From Candidatus Competibacter phosphatis (GTDB taxonomy: Bacteria > Pseudomonadota > Gammaproteobacteria > Competibacterales > Competibacteraceae), in the NCBI RefSeq assembly GCF_012939995.1, contig NZ_SPMZ01000004.1:1-64000 (forward strand): a stretch of 64,000 nucleotides of DNA, read 5' to 3'. Position 1 is the stretch's first letter, and each line of letters starts with the position of its first letter. The translations under genes were made by a program, and so were the position numbers. The notes beneath the pieces are model-generated. The model did not search any database and was not told the DNA's origin. It saw only the letters and a program-made list of their open reading frames with translations. Shown here in pieces: positions 39,768 to 49,709 of this stretch.

Positions 39768-41090
39768 GTGCAAAGCCGCTTCTTTCCAGCCATTCCGCCG
39801 CCAGCTCGGCGTGACGCCTTGGCCGGCATCCTGCTGACGCTGATGATCGCCGCCTCGGTCGCCCCGGGCGTGTCGCTGCTCCCCGCCGGGCTACTGGGTT
39901 GGGCCGCCGCCCTGCTGCTGAGTTACCGGCTGGGCCGACGGCAGCGCATTCAAAGCGCCTGGTTGATCGGGCTCGGCGGCGCCGGCATCGCCTGGGGCAC
40001 GCTGCACGGAACGCCATTCAAGGCGAGCCCGATATTCGCCAGCAATCAGGGACTGGTCAGCCTGCTGGCAGCGGTGTCGTTCCTGCGCTTGGTGGCCCGA
40101 CCAGGAGGAATGGATCTCGATCTACCCGCGCCGCGCGGTCGAAAAGCCTTATGGCGAACCCTGCTCGGCGTACATCTGTTCGGCGCGGTGATCAATTTAT
40201 CCACCGTGGTCATTCTGGGCGACCGGATGGCCACTCGCGGGCGCTTGGGCAAGCGCCGGGCGCTGGCGCTGACCCGGGGCTTCGCGGCGGCGGCGTTCTG
40301 GTCGCCGTTCTTTTCGGCCATGGCCGCCGCGCTGACCTACGCACCGGGCGCGCGGCTGAGCGTGGTCGTGCTGGCGGGCCTGCCGATGGCCGCGCTCGCG
40401 CTCTGGCTGACCACCCGCGACATCGATCCCGAGGACCCCAAGCTGGGTGCGCCGTTCATCGGTTACCCGATGCGTTTCAGCGCTCTGTGGATTCCCGGCC
40501 TATTAGTGCTCATCGTGCTGACCGTCCACGCCTTGGTGCCGGACTGGTCGATCCTGGCCATCATCGCCTTCAGCGCACCGCTGTTGACGATTCTGATTCT
40601 GATCGCGCAACGGGGATTCGAGGCCTGGCCTCCGCTCAGGGAGCACATCGCGCGAGGGTTGGCCAGCACGGTCAACGAACTGGCACTGTTCCTGGCGGCG
40701 GGCGTGCTGGCGGCGGGGCTGATCAGCGTGACCGGATCGCTGGGCGATTGGCTGCCGTTCGAGCGCTTCGGGGCGCCGCAGGCCAGCCTGCTGCTCATCG
40801 TCATGGTTGGCGCCGCCGCGCTGGGCGTACACCCGGTCATCGCCATCGCCAGCTTCGGCGTCTGGTTGGCGCCGCTGCATCCCGAGCCCAACCTGCTGGC
40901 GATCACCCTGTTGATGAGTTGGGCCATCGGCGTGCCGGCCAATCCGCTGTCCGGTCTGCATTTGATGATGCAAGGCCGCTATGGGATCGACGGCTACGCC
41001 TTTCTACGCTGGAACGCCGGCTACGTCCTGAAATGTCTGGGGGTGGCCATCGCGTTGCTGCACGTTTATGCGGCGCTGCTGGGAGCCTGA
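39768..41090 (+). CDS. polytopic inner-membrane protein of unknown function
   Basis: 440 residues with roughly eleven hydrophobic segments separated by short Arg-rich loops. The start is a GTG at 39768. Notable segments are RGFAAAAFWSPFFSAMAAAL, GVHPVIAIASFGVWLAPLHP and NPLSGLHLMMQGRYGIDGYA. The repeated arrangement of helices and the Asn/Pro/Gly-containing break near the C-terminus recall ion-transporter-superfamily permeases, but I cannot assign a family or substrate. It is a single gene between a lipoprotein gene (divergent) and a convergent DUF3301 gene. Confidence 0.7.
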   Translation: MQSRFFPAIPPPARRDALAGILLTLMIAASVAPGVSLLPAGLLGWAAALLLSYRLGRRQRIQSAWLIGLGGAGIAWGTLHGTPFKASPIFASNQGLVSLLAAVSFLRLVARPGGMDLDLPAPRGRKALWRTLLGVHLFGAVINLSTVVILGDRMATRGRLGKRRALALTRGFAAAAFWSPFFSAMAAALTYAPGARLSVVVLAGLPMAALALWLTTRDIDPEDPKLGAPFIGYPMRFSALWIPGLLVLIVLTVHALVPDWSILAIIAFSAPLLTILILIAQRGFEAWPPLREHIARGLASTVNELALFLAAGVLAAGLISVTGSLGDWLPFERFGAPQASLLLIVMVGAAALGVHPVIAIASFGVWLAPLHPEPNLLAITLLMSWAIGVPANPLSGLHLMMQGRYGIDGYAFLRWNAGYVLKCLGVAIALLHVYAALLGA

Positions 41091-41140
41091 GGCGACAGCA
41101 GCGGGTTCTCGAAACGATCGCCCGCGTTCAAATGGATATC

Positions 41141-41464
41141 TCAAGGCAGCAACAGGTCGCCACCTTCCATATGCAGGACTTCCACCCGCCAGCCGACCAG
41201 CAACACACTCCCGACCTGACGGTGCTGGCCGGTGTCGGTGAACTCGAACACGTACAGCCGCTCCAGCTTGAGCCGCCCATCGCGGTCGCGCCGCAGCCAC
41301 AGCCGCTCCAACGCCACGGTATCGTCCAATAATTGCACGTTACTCTGCCGGCAAGCACGGGAACTGGCGGTGCGGGCCTGCTCGCGGGCACCGAGGCTAT
41401 CGCGCCAGAACCACAGGCCAACCCCCATCACCGCGAGTATGCCGATCAGTGTCGTAAAGCTCAT
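41141..41464 (-). CDS. DUF3301 family protein
   Basis: A 107-residue protein with one N-terminal transmembrane helix (FTTLIGILAVMGVGLWFWR) and a cytoplasmic or periplasmic domain containing ACRQSNVQLLDDTVALERLW, RLYVFEFTDTG and GWRVEVLHMEG. This is the DUF3301 pattern of gammaproteobacteria. Its function is unknown. It is convergent with the membrane protein gene on its left. Confidence 0.8.
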   Translation of the reverse strand: MSFTTLIGILAVMGVGLWFWRDSLGAREQARTASSRACRQSNVQLLDDTVALERLWLRRDRDGRLKLERLYVFEFTDTGQHRQVGSVLLVGWRVEVLHMEGGDLLLP

Positions 41465-41797
41465 ATCAGTGGGTCATCCCGCAAAAGAAAATGCGCTAGG
41501 TGAAATGAGGCCACCCCGCAAACGGCCGGAGGATCGATTCATCACACCCAGCTCAATGGTATTCGCTCCCATCTTTGCACGGGTCGGGGCGGAGCGCATC
41601 TGCTCGACCAGCACGCGCCGTGGGTCACGAACCCTGACAATACCGACCAGCGAGGCCCACCCCATCGGCACCTTGGGTGATGGAGGGGTGCTATACTGGC
41701 TTTCCTGTCTCCTGGCGATATCGCCGCTGTGATGGCCATGATATAAAACAACTAACTCATTATATATATTAAAAATACTTGAATCATTTATTCATTC
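41465..41797. other. intergenic region ahead of xthA
   Basis: 333 bases without a supported gene. A 65-codon minus-strand frame (41671-41474) has no recognisable start signal or family. The last 60 bases are AT-rich (TTATATATATTAAAAAT) and probably contain the xthA promoter, though no clear hexamer pair stands out. Confidence 0.4.
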
Positions 41798-42574
41798 ATG
41801 AAAATCGCAAGCTGGAACGTCAACTCCCTGAAGGTGCGCCTGCCGCAGGTATTGGACTGGCTGGGCGAGCGGCAACCCGACATCCTGGCCTTGCAGGAAA
41901 CCAAGTTGACCGATCCCGATTTTCCGACGCTCGACATCGCCAGCGCCGGCTATCAAGCCGCTTTCGTCGGTCAGAAAACCTACAACGGCGTGGCGGTGCT
42001 CAGCCGTTTGCCTCTTGGCGAAACCGTCGCCGACTTGCCGGGACTGGACGATCCGCAACGGCGGGTATTGGGCGTAACCGTCGGCGGGGTACGTGTCATC
42101 AATCTCTACGTTCCAAACGGTCAATCCGTCGGTTCCGACAAATACACCTACAAGCTGAACTGGCTGGACAAACTGGCGCAATGGCTGGAAACCGAACTGA
42201 CCCGCCATCCCCGCTTGATCGCGCTGGGCGATTTCAACATCGCGCCGGAAGACCGCGACGTGCACGATCCCGCCGCCTGGGCCGGGCAAATATTGTGCAG
42301 CGACGCCGAGCGCGCCGCGTTCCGGCGGCTGCTGGATCTGGGCCTTCAGGACGCGTTTCGACGATTTCCACAGGAAGAAAATACCTTTAGCTGGTGGGAT
42401 TACCGCGCCGCCGGCTTCCGCCGCAATCTGGGACTGCGCATCGACCATCTCCTGCTCAGCCCGGCGCTGGCCGCGACCTGCACCGCCTGTTGGGTGGACA
42501 AAGCCCCGCGCCGGCTGGAGCGCCCGTCCGATCACGCCCCGGTGATCGCCGAATTCGACCTTGAACTCCACTGA
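41798..42574 (+). CDS. xthA: exodeoxyribonuclease III
   Basis: XthA is the AP endonuclease / 3'-5' exonuclease of base-excision repair. The 258 residues start [22 protein letters not shown], include LQETKLTD (catalytic Glu), [25 protein letters not shown] (catalytic Asp/Asn), [10 protein letters not shown] and end with [12 protein letters not shown] (catalytic Asp-His). All motifs of the ExoIII/APE1 family are intact. It stands 11 bases before rfbB on the same strand, a probably fortuitous pairing. Confidence 0.95.
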   Translation: MKIASWNVNSLKVRLPQVLDWLGERQPDILALQETKLTDPDFPTLDIASAGYQAAFVGQKTYNGVAVLSRLPLGETVADLPGLDDPQRRVLGVTVGGVRVINLYVPNGQSVGSDKYTYKLNWLDKLAQWLETELTRHPRLIALGDFNIAPEDRDVHDPAAWAGQILCSDAERAAFRRLLDLGLQDAFRRFPQEENTFSWWDYRAAGFRRNLGLRIDHLLLSPALAATCTACWVDKAPRRLERPSDHAPVIAEFDLELH

Positions 42575-42585
42575 ACCGAGTCCTC

Positions 42586-43629
42586 ATGGAACATCATCCC
42601 CGTAACGTACTGGTGACCGGCGGCGCCGGTTTCATCGGCTGCAATTTCGTCCGCCACCTGCTGGCGACCGAGCCGGATGCCCGCATCGTCACCCTTGACC
42701 TGTTGACCTACGCCGGTTCGCTGGACAACTTGCGCGAGCTGCCCGATCCCGCCCGGCATACCTTCGTTCAAGGCGACATCTGCGACCGGCCGCTGGTGGA
42801 CCGGCTGTTGCGCGAGCACGCCATCGACACCATCGCCCACTTCGCCGCCGAAAGCCATGTGGACCGATCCATCACCGGCCCGGCGGCCTTCGTCCAAACC
42901 AATCTGGTCGGCACCTTCACACTGCTGGAAGCCGCTCGCGGGGCTTGGCTGGAAGGGGGCAAAACCGCCGAACATTGCCGCTTCCACCACATTTCCACCG
43001 ACGAAGTCTACGGCACCCTCAAGCACGGCGATCCACCGTTCAGCGAAACCACGCCCTACGCGCCCAACTCGCCCTATTCCGCCTCCAAGGCCGGTTCCGA
43101 CCATCTGGTGCGAGCCTATTTCCACACCTACGGCCTGCCGGTGGTCACCACCAACTGCTCCAACAATTACGGCCCCTACCAGCATGGCGAGAAATTCATT
43201 CCCACCGTAATTCGCTCCTGCCTGCTGCAACGGCCGATTCCGGTGTACGGCGATGGCAGCAATATCCGCGACTGGCTGTACGTCGAAGACCATTGCCGAG
43301 GCATCGACGCGGCGATCCGGCGCGGCAAGCTGGGCGAAACCTACAACATCGGCGGCGACAACGAATGGGCGAACATCAACATCGCCAAGCTGATCTGCGC
43401 GCTGCTGGATCAACGCCGACCGGCACACGCTCCGCACGAGCGGCTGATCACCTTCGTCGCCGACCGGCCCGGTCACGACTGGCGCTATGCCATCGACCCC
43501 CGCAAGATGAGCGAGGAACTGAGCTGGCGGCCGGAAGAAACCTTCAATACCGGCATCGCCAAGACCGTGGACTGGTACCTGGAACGGCACGCCACCGACC
43601 CCGCCTGGGGCGGCATGACCGGAGAATAG
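42586..43629 (+). CDS. rfbB: dTDP-glucose 4,6-dehydratase
   Basis: RfbB converts dTDP-glucose to dTDP-4-keto-6-deoxyglucose for rhamnose-type sugars of cell-surface glycans. The 347-residue extended SDR has TGGAGFIGCNFVRHLL (NAD+ Rossmann motif), STDEVYGTL (catalytic Thr-Asp-Glu), YSASKAGSDHL (YxxxK) and NCSNNYGPYQ. The other dTDP-rhamnose genes (rfbA, C, D) are not nearby. It is followed nine bases later by the M16C peptidase gene, possibly co-transcribed. Confidence 0.95.
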   Translation: MEHHPRNVLVTGGAGFIGCNFVRHLLATEPDARIVTLDLLTYAGSLDNLRELPDPARHTFVQGDICDRPLVDRLLREHAIDTIAHFAAESHVDRSITGPAAFVQTNLVGTFTLLEAARGAWLEGGKTAEHCRFHHISTDEVYGTLKHGDPPFSETTPYAPNSPYSASKAGSDHLVRAYFHTYGLPVVTTNCSNNYGPYQHGEKFIPTVIRSCLLQRPIPVYGDGSNIRDWLYVEDHCRGIDAAIRRGKLGETYNIGGDNEWANINIAKLICALLDQRRPAHAPHERLITFVADRPGHDWRYAIDPRKMSEELSWRPEETFNTGIAKTVDWYLERHATDPAWGGMTGE

Positions 43630-43638
43630 AGAGAAATC

Positions 43639-46545
43639 ATGCCTCATTCCGCCTTCGAACACCTGCGTAGCCATCCCGTTCCCGCCCTGCGGCTGGAGTT
43701 TCAGGAATATCGCCACCGTGCCACCGGCGCCCGGCATCTGCATCTGGCCGCCGACGACCCGCACAACGCCTTCATGGTCGCCTTCCTTACCGTGCCCCAG
43801 GATTCGAGCGGCGTGGCGCACATTCTCGAACACACCGCCCTGTGCGGCAGCCGGCGCTATCCGGTGCGCGATCCGTTCTTCATGATGATCCGCCGGTCGC
43901 TCAACACCTTCATGAATGCCTTCACCAGCAGCGACTGGACCGCCTACCCCTTCGCCAGCCAGAACAAAAAGGACTTCAACAATCTGCTGGATGTCTACTT
44001 GGATGCCGCGTTCTTCCCACTGCTCGACGAGCGCGACTTCGCCCAGGAAGGCCACCGGCTGGAATTCGCCCAAGCCAACGACCCCCACTCGGAACTGCTG
44101 TTCAAGGGTGTGGTGTTCAACGAAATGAAGGGCGCGATGAGTTCGCCAGTGCAGCGGCTCGGCCAAGAACTGCAACACCGGCTGTTCCCGACCATCACCT
44201 ATCACTACAACAGCGGCGGCGACCCCGAGGCGATTCCTTACCTGACCCACGAACAACTCAAAGCCTTCCACGCCCGCCACTATCATCCCTCGAACGCGAT
44301 CTTCCTGACCTACGGTGACATTCCCGCCGCCGAGCATCAGCAACGTTTCGAGGCGCAAGCACTCAATCGTTTCCAGGCGCTGTCCCTGGACTTGGCCATT
44401 CCCGACGAACGCCGCCATTCCGCGCCGCTCGCCGACCTCACCCACTATCCCCTGGACGACGCCGAAGACCTGAGCGACCAGACTCACGTCGTGCTGGGCT
44501 GGCTGCTGGGACCGATCACCGACCCACTGGCGACGTTGCGCGCGCACTTGTTGAGCGATGTGCTGCTGGACAACAGCAGCTCGCCGCTGCGCAATGCCCT
44601 GGAAACCTCGGAACTGGGCGCCGCGCCCTCGCCGCTGTGCGGCTTCGACACCGCCACCCGCGAAGCCACCTTCGTTTGCGGGCTGGAGGGTTCCAACCCC
44701 GAACATGCCGAAGCCGTCGAGGCCTTGGTGCTCCAGGTACTGCAACAGGTCGCGGCCGATGGCGTACCGCAAGAGGCAGTGGACGCCGCCCTGCATCAAC
44801 TGGAATTGAGCGAACGGGAAATCACCGGCGACGGCTTTCCTTATGGCCTGCACTTGCTGATGGAAGCGTTGACGCCAGCCATTCACGGCGCGGACCCACT
44901 GCCGGCGCTGGACAGCAATCCGCTGCTGGAACAGTTGCGGGTGGAAAGCCGCGATCCGGCATTCATCCCGCGTCTGGTCCGGCAACTGCTGTTGGATAAT
45001 CCGCACCGGGTACGGCTGACCATGGCCCCGGATGCGGAGATGAGCGTGAAACAGGCGGCCACGGAGCGGGAACGGCTAGCCGCGATCCGCGCGGCGTTGA
45101 CCGAGACCGACCAGGTCCGTCTGGTCAAACAGGCACACATCCTGGCCGAACGCCAACAACGTCAGGACGATCCCGAACTGTTGCCCAAGGTGGGACTGGA
45201 AGACGTACCACCGGATCTGAAAATCGCCGAAGGCGTCGCCCGGCCGGTCGGCGCACTGCCCGCCACCTGGTACGCGCAGGGCACCAACGGCATGGTGTAT
45301 CTGCAAGCCGTGCTCGATCTGCCGGCGCTGGAGCCCGAGGAACTGGACCTGCTGCCGCTGTTGTGCGCTTGCCTGCCCGAGGTCGGCAGCGCCGGACGCG
45401 ATTACCGCGCCACCCAGGCCCGACAGGCGGCGGTCACCGGTGGCATCAGCGCCCGCGCCAACGTACGTGGTGGGGTGGACAACGTACACCGAGTCAAGGG
45501 CGTCCTGGTCCTGGCCGGCAAGGCGTTGGCCCGCAATCAGGCCGCGCTGTCCGAGTTATTGTGGGAAACGCTGACCCGTTCCCGCTTCGACGAACTGCCC
45601 CGACTGCGGGAACTGGTCGCCCAGATGCGCGCCCAGCGCGAGGAAGCGGTCACCGACCACGGGCACATGCTGGCACTGGCCGCCGCCAGCGCCGGCTTGA
45701 GTCCGACAGCGGCGCTCAACCATCGCTGGGATGGCTTACAGGGTTTGCGGGACCTCAAGGCGCTGGACGATACGTTGGACGATCCCACCGCGCTGGCCGC
45801 CTTCGCCGCGCGGCTGGAGCGACTGCGCGACCGTTTGCAACATGCGCCCCGGCAACTGCTGGCCGTCAGCGAAGCCGAACGACAGGACGACATCGCGGCG
45901 GCGCTGGCGACTCACTGGCGCGAAGGCGCGACCGGCGCGATCGAACCGTTCGTGCTGGCCATGCCGGAAGCATCGCCGGCCCGGCAGGGGTTCAGCGTCA
46001 ACACCCAAGTCAACTTCTGCGCCAAGGCCTACCCCACCGTCGCGCCCAACCACCCCGACGCTCCGACGCTGCATGTGCTGGGCGATTTCCTGCGCAACGG
46101 CTACCTGCATCGGGCCATCCGCGAACAGGGCGGCGCTTACGGCGGCGGCGCCGGCTACCATCCCGACAGCGGCGCATTCCGCTTCTACTCCTACCGTGAT
46201 CCCCGACTGGCGGACACACTGGCCGATTTCGACCGGGCATTGGACTGGCTGCGTACCCACGATCATCCCGCCCGAACGCTGGAGGAAGCGATTCTCGGCG
46301 TCGTCGCCGCCATCGACAAACCCGGTTCCCCAGCCGGCGAGGCCATCAGCGCCTTCTTCGGCATCCTGTTCGACCGTACCCCGGAACAGCGCCGCGCCTA
46401 TCGGCAACGGGTGCCGGCGGTTACGCTGGACGACCTCAAGAGAGTGGCGACAAGCTACCTGCAACCGGAACAGGCCCGCTGCGCGGTGTTAAGCAACGCG
46501 CGGACGCTGGCGGAACAGCGAGATTTCACTATCGTCGCGGTTTGA
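43639..46545 (+). CDS. M16C (presequence-protease-like) zinc metallopeptidase
   Basis: A 968-residue insulinase-family peptidase of the PreP/M16C type, which degrades peptides inside a closed two-lobed chamber. The inverted zinc motif HILEH is near residue 57, followed by TALCGSRRYPVRDPFF and a downstream Glu-containing segment. The second lobe carries GGISARANVRGG and the C-terminal RxxxGGAYGGGAGYHPDSG, the Arg/Tyr substrate-binding region. There is no signal peptide, so it is probably cytosolic. AGAGAAATC precedes the ATG. The length and the four-domain single-chain form fit M16C, not the shorter M16B. Confidence 0.92.
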   Translation: MPHSAFEHLRSHPVPALRLEFQEYRHRATGARHLHLAADDPHNAFMVAFLTVPQDSSGVAHILEHTALCGSRRYPVRDPFFMMIRRSLNTFMNAFTSSDWTAYPFASQNKKDFNNLLDVYLDAAFFPLLDERDFAQEGHRLEFAQANDPHSELLFKGVVFNEMKGAMSSPVQRLGQELQHRLFPTITYHYNSGGDPEAIPYLTHEQLKAFHARHYHPSNAIFLTYGDIPAAEHQQRFEAQALNRFQALSLDLAIPDERRHSAPLADLTHYPLDDAEDLSDQTHVVLGWLLGPITDPLATLRAHLLSDVLLDNSSSPLRNALETSELGAAPSPLCGFDTATREATFVCGLEGSNPEHAEAVEALVLQVLQQVAADGVPQEAVDAALHQLELSEREITGDGFPYGLHLLMEALTPAIHGADPLPALDSNPLLEQLRVESRDPAFIPRLVRQLLLDNPHRVRLTMAPDAEMSVKQAATERERLAAIRAALTETDQVRLVKQAHILAERQQRQDDPELLPKVGLEDVPPDLKIAEGVARPVGALPATWYAQGTNGMVYLQAVLDLPALEPEELDLLPLLCACLPEVGSAGRDYRATQARQAAVTGGISARANVRGGVDNVHRVKGVLVLAGKALARNQAALSELLWETLTRSRFDELPRLRELVAQMRAQREEAVTDHGHMLALAAASAGLSPTAALNHRWDGLQGLRDLKALDDTLDDPTALAAFAARLERLRDRLQHAPRQLLAVSEAERQDDIAAALATHWREGATGAIEPFVLAMPEASPARQGFSVNTQVNFCAKAYPTVAPNHPDAPTLHVLGDFLRNGYLHRAIREQGGAYGGGAGYHPDSGAFRFYSYRDPRLADTLADFDRALDWLRTHDHPARTLEEAILGVVAAIDKPGSPAGEAISAFFGILFDRTPEQRRAYRQRVPAVTLDDLKRVATSYLQPEQARCAVLSNARTLAEQRDFTIVAV

Positions 46546-46698
46546 TGCTAACCGGTTTGGTGCTGTTCGAGTTCGGAATGCAAGCACTCTCCGCACCCAA
46601 TGTTCGTGTTGTAGGACATCGGGAAGCGATCATCAGCGAACCGTTCCGGTCCGGACATCCACCACTTCACGGACCCGCCATGCCCGAGCTATGGCGCT

Positions 46699-46726
46699 TT
46701 GTGCCGTGTTGGATTAACCTTATAAA
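46699..46726 (+). promoter_or_regulatory. possible comB promoter
   Basis: TTGTGC (46699-46704), 16 bases, TATAAA (46721-46726). The -10 is good, the -35 is weak. It would place the tandem repeat at 46765 inside the 5' leader of comB. Confidence 0.35.
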
Positions 46727-46764
46727 AAACAGGCCGATAATCCCCGGCCAATCCTCCCCGAACC

Positions 46765-46809
46765 AAGCCAAGCCAAGCCAAGCCAAGCCAAGCCAAGCCA
46801 AGCCAAGCC
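46765..46809 (+). repeat. pentanucleotide tandem repeat (AAGCC)9
   Basis: Nine perfect copies of AAGCC occupy 46765-46809, ending 27 bases before the comB start codon. Perfect short tandem repeats of this length are prone to slipped-strand copy-number change. The position between a possible promoter and the start codon would affect leader length rather than the comB reading frame. Confidence 0.95.
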
Positions 46810-46836
46810 ACATCGTTACCCACTAGAACAGCCACC

Positions 46837-47604
46837 ATGGAAATCTTCGTTTACCACACCCCCGATCAAGTCCCCGACATAAATAAAGAGGCTCGCAAGG
46901 GTGGCCTCACGCTCGATCTGCCGGCCTGCGCCATCGTCATCGACGTGCTGCGCGCCACCACCACCATGGCGACCGCACTGGAATCGGGGGCGGAAGCCAT
47001 CCAGGTCTTCGACGATCTCGACGTCCTGTTCCGGACCAGCGAACGCTGGCCAGCCGAACGGCGGTTGTTGGCCGGCGAGCGCGGCGGCGAAAAACTGGAA
47101 GACTTCGACCTCGGCAATTCGCCGTCGGAATGCACCCCCGCGCGGGTCGGCGGCAAGCGGCTGTTCATGAGCACCACCAACGGCACTCGTGCCCTGGAAC
47201 GGGTGCGGCAAGTACCGATCCTGCTGACGGCCTCGCTGACCAACCGGGCGGCGGTGGTGCGTTATCTACTGTGGGAACAGCCGCACACGGTATGGATCGT
47301 GGCCGCCGGCTGGCGTGGTGGGTTTTCGCTGGAGGACACCATCTGTGCCGGGGCCATCGCCTGCGCCCTCAGCGTCGAACGGGACAGCGACTGCGCCGGC
47401 GACGACGAGTCGATCGCCGCCATGGCGTTGTTCGAACGCTGGCAGACCCGCTTACCGCAATTACTGCGCTACGCTCATCACGGTCGCGGCCTGGCGGCGC
47501 TGGGCTGCGAGCAGGATCTGGACTACTGTGCCCGCCTCGACAGCGTCGATGTGGTACCGCTGCAAGTCGAACCGGGGGTCCTGAAAGCAGCAGCCCTGGG
47601 CTGA
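46837..47604 (+). CDS. comB: ComB-like 2-phosphosulfolactate phosphatase family protein
   Basis: A 255-residue member of the ComB family (Mg2+-dependent 2-phosphosulfolactate phosphatase of coenzyme M synthesis in archaea; role in most bacteria unclear). Typical motifs are CAIVIDVLRATTTMATALESGA at the N-terminus, LAGERGGEK, FDLGNSPSE, MSTTNGTRAL and GFSLEDTICAGAIAC. GGAAATC lies inside the start; AGAACAGCCACC precedes the ATG without a strong ribosome binding site. A nine-copy AAGCC repeat stands just upstream. Confidence 0.85.
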   Translation: MEIFVYHTPDQVPDINKEARKGGLTLDLPACAIVIDVLRATTTMATALESGAEAIQVFDDLDVLFRTSERWPAERRLLAGERGGEKLEDFDLGNSPSECTPARVGGKRLFMSTTNGTRALERVRQVPILLTASLTNRAAVVRYLLWEQPHTVWIVAAGWRGGFSLEDTICAGAIACALSVERDSDCAGDDESIAAMALFERWQTRLPQLLRYAHHGRGLAALGCEQDLDYCARLDSVDVVPLQVEPGVLKAAALG

Positions 47605-47689
47605 GATCGGCTCCCCACCCTACTCGGTCGAAACCGCGGCGCCGTGAGCGGATGCCCAGCGGTCATGGCTTGCGCGCGCATCCCAGGAC

Positions 47690-47716
47690 TTGACCTGGCC
47701 GAACATATCCTATAAT
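47690..47716 (+). promoter_or_regulatory. sigma-70-like promoter ahead of frdABCD
   Basis: TTGACC (47690-47695), 15 bases, TATAAT (47711-47716). Both hexamers are near consensus although the spacing is two bases short. Transcription from here would give a leader of about 225 bases before frdA. Confidence 0.5.
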
Positions 47717-47729
47717 TCCGGGGTTCGAC

Positions 47730-47801
47730 GGGATGGCAACCATTCCAGGCCATCATCCCCAGAGTGGACACCACCGCCCCGGTGTCCGTGCTTTCGTCCA
47801 C
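47730..47801 (+). promoter_or_regulatory. structured 5' leader of the frd operon
   Basis: Two stem-loops follow the promoter: GGGATGG (47730-47736) with CCATC...CCC (47750-47759), and a perfect GGACACC (47766-47772) / GGTGTCC (47781-47787) hairpin with an 8-base loop, itself enclosed by GTGGAC/GTCCAC. No known riboswitch class is recognised. Confidence 0.35.
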
Positions 47802-47948
47802 AAAATGCCCCGACCCCAACGGCAAACCGCGACGTGGATTGTGCTTGATCGCCACCTTACGGAAACAAGCTAAACTGTCGGATCGACATCATGTACTCTC
47901 TCGTCAATTCACCCACTCTGCCTGGCATCACGCCGAGGAGCCGAAGTA

Positions 47949-49709
47949 ATGGAGATCATCAAAACCGACGTTGCCATCGTCGGAGCGGGAGGCGCGGGGC
48001 TGCGAGCCGCCATCGCCCTCGCTGAAGCCGACCCGAAATTACGCATCGCCTTAATTTCGAAAGTCTATCCCATGCGCAGTCACACCTGTGCCGCCGAGGG
48101 CGGAGCCGCGGGTGTCGTCAAGTCCGATGATAGCCTCGACCTGCACTTCAACGACACGGTGGGCGGCGGCGACTGGCTGAGCGATCAGGACGCCGTCGAG
48201 TATTTCATCAACGAGGCACCCAAGGAACTGACCCAACTGGAACATTGGGGCTGTCCGTGGAGCCGTGAGCCGGATGGTTCCGTCGCCGTACGCCCGTTCG
48301 GCGGCATGAAGATCAAGCGCACCTGGTTCGCCGCCGACAAGTCGGGGTTCCATATCCTCCACACCTTGTTTCAGACTTCGCTGAAGTATCCCAGCATCCA
48401 GCGCTTCGACGAGTACTACGCCACCGACCTGCTGGTCGAGGACGGGCGCTGTCAAGGACTCACCGCCCTGGAAATTCGCAATGGGGAAATGAAGCAGTTT
48501 CAGGCGGGCGCGGTCATCATCGCGGCGGGCGGCGGCGGGAAGATGTTCCCGTTCACCACCAACGGCAACATCAAGACCGGCGATGGCATGGCCCTCGCTT
48601 ATCGCGCCGGAACGCCGCTCAAGGACATGGAATTCGTCCAGTACCATCCCACCGGCCTGCCGAACAACGGCATCCTGCTCACCGAAGGTTGCCGCGGCGA
48701 AGGCGGCATTCTGTTGAACAAGGACGGCCGGCGCTATTTGCAGGACTACGGCATGGGACCGGAAACGCCGGTCGGTCAGCCGGTGCTCAAGACCATGGAA
48801 CTGGGTCCACGCGACCGACTCAGCCAGGCATTCTGGGGCGAGCAGCAGAAGGGCAACACGGTCAAAACCCCATGGGGCGACTGCGTGTTGCTGGACATGC
48901 GCCATCTGGGCGAAAAGAAAATCGACGAGCGGCTGCCGCTGGTGCGCGATCTGTGCATCAGCTACCTGGGCAAGGACCCGGTCAAGGAGCCGATTCCGAT
49001 TCGCCCGGTCGTCCATTACATGATGGGCGGCATCCATACCGATGTGCAGGCCGCGACTCGGCTGCCGGGACTGTTCGCCGCCGGCGAATGCGCCTGCGTC
49101 AGCATCAACGGCGCCAACCGACTCGGCTCCAACTCGCTGACCGAACTGCTGGTCTTCGGGCGGCGGGCGGCGCTCAGCGCCATGGCCCATCTGCAATCCA
49201 ATCCGACCCCCAGCAGCGACGCGGCGCTCGCGGCGAAGGCGAAAGAGTCGCAAAACCGCATCCAAGCCTTGTTCGACAAGAGCGACGGCACGGAGACCAT
49301 CGCGGGATTGCGTCAGGAAATGATGGACACCATGGAAGCGAACGTCGGCATCTATCGCACCGGCGAAGGTCTGGCGGCGGCGTGCGAAAAGATTGCCGAG
49401 CTGCGTCGGCGCTACGCCAACATCGCGCTGACCGACAAGAGCCACGTCTACAACACCGATCTGATGCAGGCGCTGGAACTGGGATCGATGCTCGACTGTG
49501 CCGAAGCAGTCACGGTGGGTGCACGGGATCGCAAGGAATCGCGGGGCGCGCATCAGCGACTGGATTTCACCGCCCGTGACGATGAGAACCTGCTCAAACA
49601 TTCGCTGGCCCATTACCATCCCACGGAGCCACCGCGCATCGAGTATCTCGATGTCGTCATCACCAAGTCGCAGCCCGGTGTCCGGGACTACTCAGGAGCC
49701 AAGAAATGA
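47949..49709 (+). CDS. frdA: fumarate reductase flavoprotein subunit
   Basis: FrdA carries covalent FAD and the fumarate/succinate site. The 586 residues follow E. coli FrdA rather than SdhA: AAEGGAAG...[12 protein letters not shown] (FAD-linking His in MRSHTC), [46 protein letters not shown] and [23 protein letters not shown] at 47936-47941 supports the ATG at 47949. Its stop overlaps frdB (ATGA). The four-gene order frdABCD with two separate membrane anchors identifies quinol:fumarate reductase. The downstream rquA suggests rhodoquinol as electron donor. Confidence 0.95.
   Translation: MEIIKTDVAIVGAGGAGLRAAIALAEADPKLRIALISKVYPMRSHTCAAEGGAAGVVKSDDSLDLHFNDTVGGGDWLSDQDAVEYFINEAPKELTQLEHWGCPWSREPDGSVAVRPFGGMKIKRTWFAADKSGFHILHTLFQTSLKYPSIQRFDEYYATDLLVEDGRCQGLTALEIRNGEMKQFQAGAVIIAAGGGGKMFPFTTNGNIKTGDGMALAYRAGTPLKDMEFVQYHPTGLPNNGILLTEGCRGEGGILLNKDGRRYLQDYGMGPETPVGQPVLKTMELGPRDRLSQAFWGEQQKGNTVKTPWGDCVLLDMRHLGEKKIDERLPLVRDLCISYLGKDPVKEPIPIRPVVHYMMGGIHTDVQAATRLPGLFAAGECACVSINGANRLGSNSLTELLVFGRRAALSAMAHLQSNPTPSSDAALAAKAKESQNRIQALFDKSDGTETIAGLRQEMMDTMEANVGIYRTGEGLAAACEKIAELRRRYANIALTDKSHVYNTDLMQALELGSMLDCAEAVTVGARDRKESRGAHQRLDFTARDDENLLKHSLAHYHPTEPPRIEYLDVVITKSQPGVRDYSGAKK

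Noticed and set aside
41474-41671. 65-codon minus-strand frame between DUF3301 and xthA
   Set aside because: No ribosome binding site and no family that I can name; could be a fragment, but the evidence is too thin.
42532-45006. 824-codon minus-strand frame across rfbB and the M16C peptidase
   Set aside because: Antisense to two conserved genes; the translation has no motifs and reflects third-position GC bias.
46542-46826. 94-codon frame running through the AAGCC repeat
   Set aside because: Starts by overlapping the peptidase stop, and its C-terminal half is only the repeat read as QAKPS units; no homology-like content upstream.
47717-47735. GGGGTTCGACGGGAT, reminiscent of tRNA T-loop or tmRNA sequence
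   Set aside because: No cloverleaf, anticodon stem, CCA end or tmRNA tag frame could be built around it.
48051-49619. 522-codon minus-strand frame inside frdA
   Set aside because: Antisense to the FAD subunit with all its motifs; no independent support.
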